Below, in pieces: positions 54,094 through 62,213 of a DNA stretch of 64,000 nucleotides. Location: the NCBI RefSeq assembly GCF_000379625.1, contig NZ_KB903218.1:496001-560000 (forward strand), in the 5' to 3' direction. Source of the DNA: Actinomycetospora chiangmaiensis DSM 45062 (GTDB lineage Bacteria > Actinomycetota > Actinomycetes > Mycobacteriales > Pseudonocardiaceae). Every line of letters starts with the position of its first letter. Positions within the stretch are counted from its first letter, which is position 1. Under the pieces are notes generated by a model, which had not been told where the DNA came from, searched no databases, and saw nothing but the letters and a program-made list of their open reading frames with translations. Made by a program: the position numbers and the translations under genes.

Positions 54094-54824
54094 CGGGAGC
54101 CGTCCTCGCGGCGGCGCGGGTGTCCCTCGTGGACGGGCGGTTGACCTGGACCTCCGCGCCCCCCGTGGTGCTGCGGCGGACCGGACCGAGCCGGGTGCAC
54201 GTCGTCGCGGTCGGCGGCGGGCCGCTGGGCGGCGACCGGCTGCGCCTGGAGATCGACCTCGGGCCGGGGGAGCACCTCGCCGTGCACTCCGCGGCCGCGA
54301 CGGTGGTCCAACCGGGTCGGGAGCCGGGCACGGAGGCGTCGTTCGACGTGGAGGCTCGGCTGGCGGAGCAGGCGGACCTGGTATGGGTGCCGGAGCCGAC
54401 CGTGGTGTGCGACGGCGCCGTGTGGGCGCCCTCGGTCCGGATCGACGCGGCGGCGAGGGCGACGGCGCGGGTGGTGGAGCAGGTCGTGCTGGGACGGGCC
54501 GGGCAGCGCGGGGGACGGTGTTCCTCGTCGGTGCACGCGTCGGTCGAGGGGAGGTGCCTGCTCGCGGCGACGACCGTCCTCGACGGCACGGACCCGGCCC
54601 TCACCGGCATCGGCGGGACCGGGGGAGCCCGGTCGGCCGGCACCGTGGTCCGTGTCGGCGCGGGGGACGAGGGTGAGGACGGGGGCACGGACGACGACGT
54701 GTTCTGGGCGCGGAGTCCGCTCGAGGGGCCGGGTTCGATCCTGTCGGCTGTCGGGACGGTCCGCGGAGTGGCGCGGGTGCTCGCGGCAGAGACGGTGCCG
54801 CGCGTGGCGGTGTCGGCCGGCTAG
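54090..54824 (+). CDS. ureD: Urease accessory protein UreD
   Basis: A 244-residue scaffold protein (UreD, also UreH) that binds apo-urease and UreFG. Typical are [20 protein letters not shown] in part, [33 protein letters not shown] and [12 protein letters not shown]. The acidic insert [11 protein letters not shown] is lineage-specific. GTG 54090 overlaps the ureG stop. No ureE is present; the order ureABC-FGD without ureE is also that of Mycobacterium tuberculosis. Confidence 0.92.
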   Translation: MTGAVLAAARVSLVDGRLTWTSAPPVVLRRTGPSRVHVVAVGGGPLGGDRLRLEIDLGPGEHLAVHSAAATVVQPGREPGTEASFDVEARLAEQADLVWVPEPTVVCDGAVWAPSVRIDAAARATARVVEQVVLGRAGQRGGRCSSSVHASVEGRCLLAATTVLDGTDPALTGIGGTGGARSAGTVVRVGAGDEGEDGGTDDDVFWARSPLEGPGSILSAVGTVRGVARVLAAETVPRVAVSAG

Positions 54825-54833
54825 GGCACCGCA

Positions 54834-54876
54834 TGGCGTGTGTGGTGCACAGGGATCCGGTGCACCAGACATGCCA
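54834..54876 (+). terminator. Hairpin after ureD
   Basis: TGGCGTGTGTGGTGCAC (54834-54850) pairs with 54860-54876 at 15 of 17 positions around a 9-nt loop. It begins 10 nt after the ureD stop. Confidence 0.65.
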
Positions 54877-54927
54877 CTCGCGGACCTGGCGTCGTGGATG
54901 TGGCGCCTGACCGGGGCGACCGGTCGT

Positions 54928-54987
54928 CGCGAGAGTGACGTCGCGCAGACCGTGAACGCCCGAAGCCTGCCTGACATCACTCTCGCG
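54928..54987 (-). terminator. Hairpin at the 3' end of the repeat-rich membrane protein gene (palindrome family EG)
   Basis: CGCGAGAGTGACGTC (54928-54942) pairs with 54973-54987 at 14 of 15 positions; the loop is 30 nt. It lies 22 nt beyond the stop of the convergent gene on the minus strand. The right arm shares CCTGCCTGAC and CTCGCG with the hairpin at 35210-35271. Together with the ureD hairpin it fills the 185-nt gap. Confidence 0.6.
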
Positions 54988-55009
54988 CGGCAGGAACTCC
55001 GCCCGGCCG

Positions 55010-56608
55010 TCAGTTCTCGCGGTGCTCCGCGCCGTAGCTGTCGCCCGACCCGTCGGTGACGGGCTCGAACCACCCCGCGACCGGGGCCTTGGACGACCGG
55101 CTTCGCGTGGCGCTCGCCTCCTGCGGCTCGACCGGCGTCCCACCCACGGCCTCCTCGGGCACCTCCGGGATGGGCGCCGAAGGCGTGAACAGATCCGACC
55201 CGCGGGCGGGTGCCGGGGCGGGGCGCGGCGTGCGCATGGTCCCGGCCAGACCGGGGTGGCTCGCCGGGGCGCCCGACGACGGGTCGGCGGGCTCCTCGGC
55301 GTCAACCGGGGACGGCGCCGGGCGCGGGGTGGGGCGGGCCGCCGGCGGCGGGCCGGACGGAGACCCCGCCGACGACGGAGCCGCGGAGGACGGCTGCGGC
55401 GACGACGGAGCGGAGGACGGCTGCGGCGACGACGGAGCGGAGGACGGCTGCGGCGACGACGGAGCGGAGGACGGCTGCGCCGACGGGTGCACGGCGGGCT
55501 GAGGCGCGGAGGCCGGGCCGGTCTGGCTCGTGCCGTGGTCGGCCGGGGGCGTCCCGGGGTCGGCGTCGGCGGTGGTCGGGGTGCCGCCCACCGCGGCCTC
55601 GTCCACGTCGACCGCGGCGGCCTCTGCCACCCCGTGGGCCGTGCGCGCGGCGTCCGGGGTGGGCGTCAGAGCGGTGTCGCCCTCGTCCGGGGCGTCCGAC
55701 GCGTCGGCGCCGGTCGGGGTGCCGCCGACCGCGGCCTCGTCGACGCCGGCCGGACCGGGGTCGGGCCGGGCGGGGACGGGCTGCGCCGCGACGGACTGCG
55801 CGGGGACGGCCGGAGGGGCCACGTCCGCGGGCGAGACGGGTGCCTCGGCGTCGTCGGGGTCGGCGCCGGTGGGCGTCCCGCCCACGGCGGCCTCGTCGAC
55901 CCCGGCCGGGCCGGGATCGGGCTGGTCGGCCTCGACGGTGCCCGCGTCCCGCTCACCGGGCGTCGGCGCCTCGTCGGCATCCGGGGTACGGACGACGGGC
56001 ACGGCCTCGGTCGGCAGGTCGGCGGTGTGCTCCGGGACAGCGAACGGGCCCGACCCGGCCGCGGCCGCGCCGAACCCGACGGCCGCCGCACCCCCCGCCG
56101 CGCCCGCGGCGAGCCCGGCCGTCTGCGGGGAGAGCCGGACCCCGGCCTGGGCGACCACCTGCTGGCCGTGCTCGTCGAGCAGCGCGTGCCGCCCGGTGGG
56201 CGCGTCGTCGGCGAACGGCTCGGGGGCGAAGCCCGGGGGAGGGGTGGGCACCGCGCGCGTCGGCGCGTCGGACCCCGCCACCGCGGCCTCCGAGGGCAGC
56301 CGTCGGAACAGCGCGGTGAGGATCAGCACCCACGACACGACGGTGAGGGCCGCCACCACGAGGGCGATCACCGTCGCCACCGTGACGGCCGTCTGCGGGC
56401 TCCCACCGCCCTGCACGATCGACGACGGGATCACGTTGACCAGGGCGCCGGCGATGATGGCGACGAGCTGGAGCGCCAGGCCCCAGAAGGCCGGGGTGGC
56501 CACGTCGGGCTGCACCTTGCGCCGCTGGACGGCCAGGACCAGGCCCACGACGACGGCGACGCCCGCCGGCAGGAAGGCGAACGCGAACCGCAGACCGGAC
56601 TCGACCAT
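55010..56608 (-). CDS. Membrane protein with long disordered tail and repeated GGTP motifs
   Basis: A 532-residue protein of unknown function. Three membrane segments occupy residues 1-100 (FAFAFLPAGVAVVVGLVLAV; FWGLALQLVAIIAGALVNVI; VIALVVAALTVVSWVLILTAL). The remaining 430 residues are Pro/Ala/Asp/Ser-rich and disordered. They contain three near-identical copies of VDEAAVGGTPT plus a fourth, PEEAVGGTPVEP, near the end, and a 9-residue tandem repeat (QPSSAPSSP) encoded by a 27-bp DNA repeat. The basic end (RSRSSKAPVAGWF) could contact membrane or nucleic acid. TAAATT lies 6 nt before the ATG, so the mRNA may be leaderless. Confidence 0.75.
   Translation of the reverse strand: MVESGLRFAFAFLPAGVAVVVGLVLAVQRRKVQPDVATPAFWGLALQLVAIIAGALVNVIPSSIVQGGGSPQTAVTVATVIALVVAALTVVSWVLILTALFRRLPSEAAVAGSDAPTRAVPTPPPGFAPEPFADDAPTGRHALLDEHGQQVVAQAGVRLSPQTAGLAAGAAGGAAAVGFGAAAAGSGPFAVPEHTADLPTEAVPVVRTPDADEAPTPGERDAGTVEADQPDPGPAGVDEAAVGGTPTGADPDDAEAPVSPADVAPPAVPAQSVAAQPVPARPDPGPAGVDEAAVGGTPTGADASDAPDEGDTALTPTPDAARTAHGVAEAAAVDVDEAAVGGTPTTADADPGTPPADHGTSQTGPASAPQPAVHPSAQPSSAPSSPQPSSAPSSPQPSSAPSSPQPSSAAPSSAGSPSGPPPAARPTPRPAPSPVDAEEPADPSSGAPASHPGLAGTMRTPRPAPAPARGSDLFTPSAPIPEVPEEAVGGTPVEPQEASATRSRSSKAPVAGWFEPVTDGSGDSYGAEHREN
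55383..55479 (-). repeat. 27-bp tandem repeat, about 3.6 units
   Basis: Units start at 55383, 55410, 55437 and 55464 (GCGGAGGACGGCTGCGGCGA at the start of each, plus strand). They encode QPSSAPSSP on the minus strand, keep the frame, and are identical over three full units, which suggests recent expansion. Confidence 0.92.
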
Positions 56609-56614
56609 GCGCCG

Positions 56615-56620
56615 AATTTA
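56615..56620 (-). promoter_or_regulatory. Probable leaderless -10 of the repeat-rich membrane protein gene
   Basis: TAAATT on the minus strand is followed by six bases (CGGCGC) and ATG 56608. It is one of the most AT-rich hexamers in the window. Confidence 0.5.
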
Positions 56621-56678
56621 ACGAATGGGTACGACAGCCACCGACGTGTGGTCCCGCCCGGTCCGGGACGATGGCCCC

Positions 56679-57392
56679 ATGGCACCGATCCCGACGGCCG
56701 CGGAGGCGCTCGCCGACGTCGACTCGCTGGGCGGCTTCTTCGTCCTCGCCACGGGTCCGGTCGAGGGCGCCGACCCGTCCTGGCGGCCGCTACCGGAGTT
56801 CTCGGGCACGGTTCTCGACGAGCGGATCGATGCCATCGCCCGCCAGCTCGGCGCCACGCGCCGCGTCGCCGGCTCGCTCCTGGGGCTCTCGGTGTCGGCG
56901 CGGATCACGGGCCTCGTGCTGGGGGCGGCGGCCCTGCACGGTCTGGTGCCCCGCCTGCACGACCGGGTCCACTGGCGGCCCTGGTCCGGGGGACCGGCGC
57001 CGCTGTGGGTCGAGCGCCCCGAGGCGTTGCCCCACGACGACCTGGGGGCCACCGCCACCGCCGAGATCGCCCGCACCCTGGAGCCCGTCCTCGGCGCGAT
57101 CGGCCGCCAGGCGAGCGTCTCCGGGACGGTCCTGCGCGGCAACGTCGCCTCGTCGGTCGGCGGCGCGCTGCGGATGATCCTCACCGACCGCCCGGGGACC
57201 GCCGCCCGCGCGGCCGACGTCGCCCGGTCCGTCGTCGGGAACCCGCCGTTCGCGGGGCTGGGGGAGTTCGTGCCCGAGCCGCGGCACCCGACCGGGATCG
57301 GGTTCCGGCGCCGGACGTGCTGCCTCTTCTACCAGGTGCCCGGCGGCGGGACCTGCGGCGACTGCGTGCTCGCGACCGTCGACTCAGGGTAG
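56679..57392 (+). CDS. FhuF-like (2Fe-2S) iron reductase family protein
   Basis: A 237-residue protein with the FhuF-type C-terminal cluster motif: RRTCCLFYQVPG followed by GGTCGDCVL, giving Cys-Cys-x10-Cys-x2-Cys for a 2Fe-2S centre. FhuF reduces ferric siderophores in the cytoplasm. Upstream parts LHDRVHWRPWSGG and VLRGNVASSVGGALRMI fit the family (conserved N-x-A-S). ATG 56679 is preferred over ATG 56625, which lies only 16 nt from the divergent start. It overlaps the end of the M50-type gene by 9 nt. Confidence 0.85.
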   Translation: MAPIPTAAEALADVDSLGGFFVLATGPVEGADPSWRPLPEFSGTVLDERIDAIARQLGATRRVAGSLLGLSVSARITGLVLGAAALHGLVPRLHDRVHWRPWSGGPAPLWVERPEALPHDDLGATATAEIARTLEPVLGAIGRQASVSGTVLRGNVASSVGGALRMILTDRPGTAARAADVARSVVGNPPFAGLGEFVPEPRHPTGIGFRRRTCCLFYQVPGGGTCGDCVLATVDSG

Positions 57393-58097
57393 GGGCGGCC
57401 AGGCGAGCAGCAGGTTCGCCGCGAGGATCAGCGAGATCACGCCGATCAGCGCGAAGAGTGCGACGACGGCGCCGGCCGGCACGCCGGTGAGGTGCTCGAC
57501 CTGGTCGGGGTCCGAGGTCGGGGCGCCCCGACGCTGCAGGCGGGAGCGCTTCTGCGCCATCTCCAGCACCGTCCTGAGGCCGCCGACGATGAGGAACCAC
57601 GTCACGAAGCAGGCGAAGGCGTACTGCGTGGTCACCGACCCGTAGGCGATGACGAGCGCGACGACGGCGCCGGTCAGCACCACGGAGACGACGCCGAAGA
57701 CGTTGCGGATCAGCACGAGCGTGCCGAGCAGCACCATGATCGCCAGCCCGAGCATCGTCGGGACCGCCCCGCCTGCCACCAGCGCGGCCGCGCCCAGCCC
57801 CAGCAGGGGCGGCGTGGGGTAGCCGGCGAAGGCCGTGAACGCCATGCCGGGTCCGGTCGGGCGCCCCTTGGACAGGGTCACGCCGGAGGTGTCGGAGTGC
57901 AGCCGGATGCGGGTCATCGTCCGGCCGGTGGCGATCGCGACGAGCGCGTGCCCGCCCTCGTGGGCGATCGTGACGACGTTGCGCGCCACCCGCCACGTCG
58001 TGTCGAAGGCGATCACGAGCAGCGCGACGAGACCGGCGCAGACGACCAGGGCGACCTGGGTCTGGTCGGCGGTGAGGTCACCGAGTGGTTCGAGCAC
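57384..58097 (-). CDS. M50 family (M50B-like) membrane metallopeptidase
   Basis: A 237-residue membrane protein with about six spans. The zinc motif HExxH is H46-E47-G-G-H50 in VVTIAHEGGHALVAI, directly after the first span; LGLGAAALVAGG and the later spans follow the M50B-like layout found widely in actinobacteria. Substrates are unknown. The GTG at 58097 is 28 nt from the divergent MFS start, and the two share overlapping -10 boxes. Confidence 0.83.
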   Translation of the reverse strand: MLEPLGDLTADQTQVALVVCAGLVALLVIAFDTTWRVARNVVTIAHEGGHALVAIATGRTMTRIRLHSDTSGVTLSKGRPTGPGMAFTAFAGYPTPPLLGLGAAALVAGGAVPTMLGLAIMVLLGTLVLIRNVFGVVSVVLTGAVVALVIAYGSVTTQYAFACFVTWFLIVGGLRTVLEMAQKRSRLQRRGAPTSDPDQVEHLTGVPAGAVVALFALIGVISLILAANLLLAWPPLP

Positions 58098-58107
58098 AGT
58101 GCCCCTG

Positions 58108-58117
58108 ACCGTAGCGT
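58108..58117. promoter_or_regulatory. Overlapping divergent -10 boxes
   Basis: On the plus strand TAGCGT (58112-58117) precedes the MFS GTG by 8 nt. On the minus strand TACGGT (58108-58113) precedes the M50 GTG by 10 nt. The two hexamers share the bases TA (58112-58113), so RNA polymerase can open only one promoter at a time. Confidence 0.5.
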
Positions 58118-58125
58118 GGGACCCT

Positions 58126-59571
58126 GTGACGACCGAGCTGCGGATGCGCACCCCCGCCGGCCGGTGGGTGCTGGCCACGACGGTGCTCGGGTCGGGCCTC
58201 GCGATGCTCGACTCGACCGTGGTCAACGTCGCGCTCGAACGCATCGGGTCGGACTTCGGCGCCGCGTTCGCCGACCTGCAGTGGACCATCAACGCCTACA
58301 CGCTCACGCTGGCGGGCTTCATCCTGCTCGGCGGCTCCCTGGGGGACCGGTTCGGCCGCCGCCGCGTCTTCCTCGTCGGGGTGGTCTGGTTCGCGCTCGC
58401 GTCCGCGCTGTGCGGGCTGGCGCCGTCGGTCGAGGTGCTCATCGCGGCCCGCGCGCTGCAGGGCGTCGGCGGGGCCCTCCTGACGCCGGGCTCGCTCGCG
58501 CTGATCTCGGCGTCCTTCCACGGGGAGGACCGGGCCGCGGCGATCGGGGCCTGGTCGGGCCTCGCCGGGGTGGCGGGGGCGGTCGGCCCGTTCGTGGGCG
58601 GCTGGCTCGTGGAGTGGAACTGGCGGGCGGTGTTCCTGGTGAACCTGCCGGTCGCCGCAATAGTGGTGGCGTCCGCGCTCCGGCACGTCCCGGAGTCGCG
58701 GGATCCGTCGGCGGCGCCGCACCTCGACCTCCCCGGCACGGTGCTCGCGCTGCTCGGGCTCGGCGCGGTGACGTGGTCGCTGACCGAGGCCGGTGCCGCG
58801 GGCCCGTCCCCGGCGGTCCTGACGACGGGCGCGGCCGGGGTGGTCGCGCTGGTCGCCTTCGTCCTGGTGGAACGCCGGTCGCGCTCGCCGCTGGTGCCGC
58901 CGGACCTGTTCGCGAACCCGCGGTTCAGCGCGCTCAACGGCGTGACGCTGCTGATGTACGCCGCGCTCGGGGTGCTGTTCGTGCTCCTGGTGCTCCAGCT
59001 GCAGGTCGTCGCCGGGTTCTCGCCCCTGCGCGCGGGGCTCTCCACGCTGCCCATCACGCTGGTGATGCTGCTGCTCTCGGCGCGCGCCGGACGGCTGGCG
59101 ACGCGGATCGGTCCCCGGCTCCCGATGACGGTCGGGCTCGTGGTGGCCGCGTCCGGGATGCTGCTGCTCCTGCGGGTCGGCCCCGGCGCGTCGTACTGGA
59201 CCGATGTCCTGCCGGCCGTCCTGCTGTTCGCCCTCGGGCTCTCGGCGACGGTCGCCCCGCTCACCGCGACCGTGCTCGACGCCGCGGACGACCGGCACGC
59301 GGGCGTCGCCTCCGGGGTGAACAACGCCGTCGCCCGCGCGGCCGGTCTGCTCGCCGTCGCCGTCATCCCGGCCGCGGCGGGCATCGCCGGGGCGGACTAC
59401 ACGAACCCGGTGGCGTTCTCGGCGGGCTACCACCGGGCCGTCGTCATCGCGGCGTGCCTGCTGCTGGGCGCGGCCGTGCTCACGGCGCTGCTGCTGCGCC
59501 CGTCGGCCCGGTTCGAGGTCCACGAGTGCTCCCACTGCGGCGTCACCGAACCCGCTCCGGACGCCCGGTGA
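58126..59571 (+). CDS. MFS drug exporter, DHA2 (14-span) family
   Basis: A 481-residue proton-driven exporter. Motif D1 (LAMLDSTVVNVALERIG), motif A (LGGSLGDRFGRRRVFLVG), and motif C (GLAGVAGAVGPFVGGWL) are visible and place it with 14-span EmrB/QacA-type pumps. The C-terminal tail ends VHECSHCGVTEP, a His-Cys-x2-Cys cluster that could bind metal and is not part of the family core. GTG 58126 is preceded at 8 nt by TAGCGT. zwf starts 2 nt after its stop. Confidence 0.9.
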   Translation: MTTELRMRTPAGRWVLATTVLGSGLAMLDSTVVNVALERIGSDFGAAFADLQWTINAYTLTLAGFILLGGSLGDRFGRRRVFLVGVVWFALASALCGLAPSVEVLIAARALQGVGGALLTPGSLALISASFHGEDRAAAIGAWSGLAGVAGAVGPFVGGWLVEWNWRAVFLVNLPVAAIVVASALRHVPESRDPSAAPHLDLPGTVLALLGLGAVTWSLTEAGAAGPSPAVLTTGAAGVVALVAFVLVERRSRSPLVPPDLFANPRFSALNGVTLLMYAALGVLFVLLVLQLQVVAGFSPLRAGLSTLPITLVMLLLSARAGRLATRIGPRLPMTVGLVVAASGMLLLLRVGPGASYWTDVLPAVLLFALGLSATVAPLTATVLDAADDRHAGVASGVNNAVARAAGLLAVAVIPAAAGIAGADYTNPVAFSAGYHRAVVIAACLLLGAAVLTALLLRPSARFEVHECSHCGVTEPAPDAR

Positions 59572-59572
59572 C

Positions 59573-61066
59573 GTGTCAAGCGCGGGCAAGCGGGGGAAGT
59601 TCGTCTACGTGACCGATCCCGGAGACACCCCGCCCACCGTCTTCGTCTTGTTCGGCGCGAGCGGCGACCTCGCGGCGCGTCTCGTGCTGCCGGCGTTCTT
59701 CCGGCTCGCGCAGGAGAAGCTCCTGCCCTCGGAGTGGCAGCTGATCGGCAGCGGCCGGCGGAAGCTCTCCGACGACGACTTCCGGGCCCACGTGCACGAG
59801 AAGCTCGACGAGTTCGGGCCGAAGCCCGAGGACGGGCCGTGGGAGGAGTTCGCGGCGCGGCTGCACTTCGCCGGCGACGGCTTCACCGTCGACGACCCGG
59901 GCGAGCTGGTGGACAAGGTCGCGCAGGCCGAGCAGGAGCTGGGCGGCGGCGACCCGTCGACGGTCCAGCGGGTCCACTACCTCGGGCTGCCGCCCACCAC
60001 CTTCGAGGACTACACGAACGCCCTCGCCGCGCACGACCTCGTCGAGCGCAGCCGTGTGGTCTACGAGAAGCCGTTCGGCACCTCGCTGGAGTCCTTCCGG
60101 TCCCTCGACCAGGCCGTCCACCGGGTCTACGACGAGTCGGTCATCTACCGGATCGACCACTTCCTCGGGAAGGAGGCGACGCAGCAGCTGCGCGCGCTGC
60201 GCTTCGCCAACGGCCTGTTCGGCTCGAGCTGGGACCGCCACCACGTCGCCTCGGTGCAGATCGACGTGCCGGAGACGCTCGACGTCGCCGACCGCGCCGA
60301 GTTCTACGACCAGACCGGCGCCGTCCTCGACATGCTCGTCACGCACCTGTTCCAGGTCGCGGCCGAGATCGCGATGGAGCCGCCGAAGACCCTGGCCGCC
60401 GACGACATCGCGCAGGCCCGGGCCGACGCGGTCAAGGCGTTCCGCCCGCTGACCACCGACGACATCGTCCGCGGGCAGTTCGAGGGCTACCGCGACATCG
60501 ACGAGGTCGCCGACGACTCCGACACCGAGACCTTCGTCGCGGCCCGGATGTTCGTCGACACCGACCGGTGGCGCGACGTGCCGTTCCTCATGCGCACCGG
60601 CAAGAAGATGGCCGAGAGCCACCAGAAGGTGTCGCTGATCATGCGCGACCCGCAGGGCGGCCCGTACTGCGCGCCGAACGAGTCGGGCGCCCCGGAGTGC
60701 GCCGACATCCCGCCGCGCGGCAACGTCATCCGGTTCGACCTCTCCGGCGACGGCGAGCTCGGGCTCTCGATGAACATCGAGCTGCCCGGCAGCCAGTCGC
60801 AGCTCACCACGCAGTGGACGACGATCCCGCTGCACGACGTGCACGGCGGTGACCCGCTGCCGCCCTACGTCCGCCTGATCCACGACATCCTGCTCGGCGA
60901 CCGGACGCTCTTCACCCGCCCCGACGGGCTCGAGGAGGTCTGGGAGGCGGCGGGAGCGGCGCTCGACGGGTCGGCGCCGATCCGGCCCTACGCGCCGGGT
61001 TCCTGGGGCCCGCAGGAGGCGCTGCGCCTCGCCGAGCCGGTGGGGTGGACGCTAGGCGACCAGTGA
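59573..61066 (+). CDS. zwf: Glucose-6-phosphate 1-dehydrogenase
   Basis: A 497-residue enzyme (EC 1.1.1.49) feeding the oxidative pentose phosphate pathway and NADPH supply. The cofactor motif VFVLFGASGDLAARLVLP is near the start, VVYEKPFGTSLES follows, and the catalytic signature YRIDHFLGKEATQQ contains the substrate Lys/His. IPLHDVHGGDPLPPYVRLI and the end are complete. The GTG at 59573 gives the full frame; a GTG at 59609 has a better placed GGGGGAAG and may be the true start. No opcA or pgl is adjacent. Confidence 0.93.
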   Translation: MSSAGKRGKFVYVTDPGDTPPTVFVLFGASGDLAARLVLPAFFRLAQEKLLPSEWQLIGSGRRKLSDDDFRAHVHEKLDEFGPKPEDGPWEEFAARLHFAGDGFTVDDPGELVDKVAQAEQELGGGDPSTVQRVHYLGLPPTTFEDYTNALAAHDLVERSRVVYEKPFGTSLESFRSLDQAVHRVYDESVIYRIDHFLGKEATQQLRALRFANGLFGSSWDRHHVASVQIDVPETLDVADRAEFYDQTGAVLDMLVTHLFQVAAEIAMEPPKTLAADDIAQARADAVKAFRPLTTDDIVRGQFEGYRDIDEVADDSDTETFVAARMFVDTDRWRDVPFLMRTGKKMAESHQKVSLIMRDPQGGPYCAPNESGAPECADIPPRGNVIRFDLSGDGELGLSMNIELPGSQSQLTTQWTTIPLHDVHGGDPLPPYVRLIHDILLGDRTLFTRPDGLEEVWEAAGAALDGSAPIRPYAPGSWGPQEALRLAEPVGWTLGDQ

Positions 61067-61372
61067 CGGCGCCCGGTCGGGGTGGACCCAGCTGGTGACC
61101 GGCAGGTCCTCGCCCGGCGGCGGCCAGAGCGGCGAGTCCTCGGGGTGGTCGTCGTCGACGATGCGGTGGGCGAGGGCCGTCGCCTCCTCCCGCAGCGGCG
61201 TCGGCACCGACTGGGGGTCGACGGCGATGCTCGTCAACCCGTTGGTGACGACGTTGACCGCGGCGTCGCAGAGTTCGGCGTGGCGGCCGGTCCGGCGACG
61301 GGTCAGCACGATCGTGCGGGCGGCCAGCAACAGGCTGGTGACGGCCTGCCCGTGACGGGTTCCGGTGCGCAT
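61052..61372 (-). CDS. Hypothetical protein
   Basis: A 106-residue soluble protein, MRTGTRHGQAVTSLLLAARTI at start in part, then ELCDAAVNVVTNGLTSIAVD and a Pro-rich end (SPLWPPPGEDLPVTSWVHPD). I recognise no family. GGAGG lies 6 nt before ATG 61372, and the frame ends by overlapping the end of zwf by 15 nt. It is downstream of the TetR gene on the same strand (89-nt gap) and could share its transcript. Confidence 0.6.
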   Translation of the reverse strand: MRTGTRHGQAVTSLLLAARTIVLTRRRTGRHAELCDAAVNVVTNGLTSIAVDPQSVPTPLREEATALAHRIVDDDHPEDSPLWPPPGEDLPVTSWVHPDRAPSLVA

Positions 61373-61461
61373 CTCGCACCTCCAGACGGTTCGCGGGGAG
61401 CACCCCGAGGGTGCCCGCCACGCTCCGACCTGTCCCGGTGACGCCGATCGCGCGGCGGCCG

Positions 61462-62094
61462 TCACACCGCCAGGGCCGGCCACAGGGTGGCGACGACGTC
61501 CTCGGCCAGCCGCCCGCGGTCGTGCTCGTCGCGCAGGAACGCGGCGTAGTAGGCGCCGAAGCACAGGGTGGCCACGGTGTGCCGGTCGACGTCGGCCCGG
61601 ACGGCCCCACGGTCCTGCAACTCGGCCAGGGTGTTCTCCACGAGCCGGACCCGGGGCTCGACGGCGTGGGACTTCACGTGGGCGAGCAGCTCCGGGGTGC
61701 GCAGCGTCTCGCCCATGAAGTTGCCCATGAGGACCATCGCGTCCGGGTTGAAGTAGCAGGGGTCGACCCGGCGCACGGCCTCGGTGAGCGCCGCACGCGG
61801 CGGCATCGTCGCCAGCGGCGCGGTGGGGTAGCTGGCCTGCTGGCGGCGGAAGCCCCAGTCGAGGGCGTCGATCGTGAGGTCGAGCTTGTTCGCCCAGCGC
61901 CGGTAGATGGTGGGCCGGGAGACCCCCGCATCGCTCGCGATCTCGCCCAGGGACATGGCGGAGTACCCGTCGAGGACCAGTCGCCGGCGGGTGGCCTCGA
62001 TGATCGACTCGTCGAGCGCGGGGTCCCGGGGGCGGCCGCCCCGCGAGGCGGTCTCCTCGCCCCCCGCCGTCCCGACGGGCGCGGTGTCGGTCAT
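61462..62094 (-). CDS. TetR family transcriptional regulator
   Basis: A 210-residue repressor. The helix-turn-helix is LGEIASDAGVSRPTIYRRWA with the typical YRRW-K end; the C-terminal ligand domain (TetR_C_16/AcrR-like) includes FNPDAMVLMGNFMGETL. It is divergent from the lyase-nitroreductase pair, and the 119-nt gap carries a GTTACGT-N12-ACGTAAC repeat over the -35 of that operon, so it most likely represses the operon and itself. ATG 62094 is chosen over GTG 62112. Confidence 0.9.
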   Translation of the reverse strand: MTDTAPVGTAGGEETASRGGRPRDPALDESIIEATRRRLVLDGYSAMSLGEIASDAGVSRPTIYRRWANKLDLTIDALDWGFRRQQASYPTAPLATMPPRAALTEAVRRVDPCYFNPDAMVLMGNFMGETLRTPELLAHVKSHAVEPRVRLVENTLAELQDRGAVRADVDRHTVATLCFGAYYAAFLRDEHDRGRLAEDVVATLWPALAV

Positions 62095-62129
62095 GCGCCC
62101 AGTGTCCCGCACCGGACGCGACCCGTGAA

Positions 62130-62173
62130 GTTACGTTACAGCTATTGCACGTAACCGAACTCCGGCCTAGCGT
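62130..62173 (+). promoter_or_regulatory. Promoter and TetR-type operator of the lyase-nitroreductase operon
   Basis: TTGCAC (62145-62150), 17 bases, TAGCGT (62168-62173) is the best sigma-A-type promoter in the window. The perfect inverted repeat GTTACGT (62130-62136) N12 ACGTAAC (62149-62155) overlaps the -35, where a bound TetR dimer would block transcription. Confidence 0.7.
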
Positions 62174-62213
62174 CGTCGGCGGTAGGAGAGGACACGTCGC
62201 GCAGGAGGCAGCG

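Noticed and set aside
54825-55009. Missing ureE or a small gene in the gap after ureD
   Set aside because: The gap holds two hairpins and no frame with a plausible start; ureE is also absent from other actinobacterial ureABCFGD clusters.
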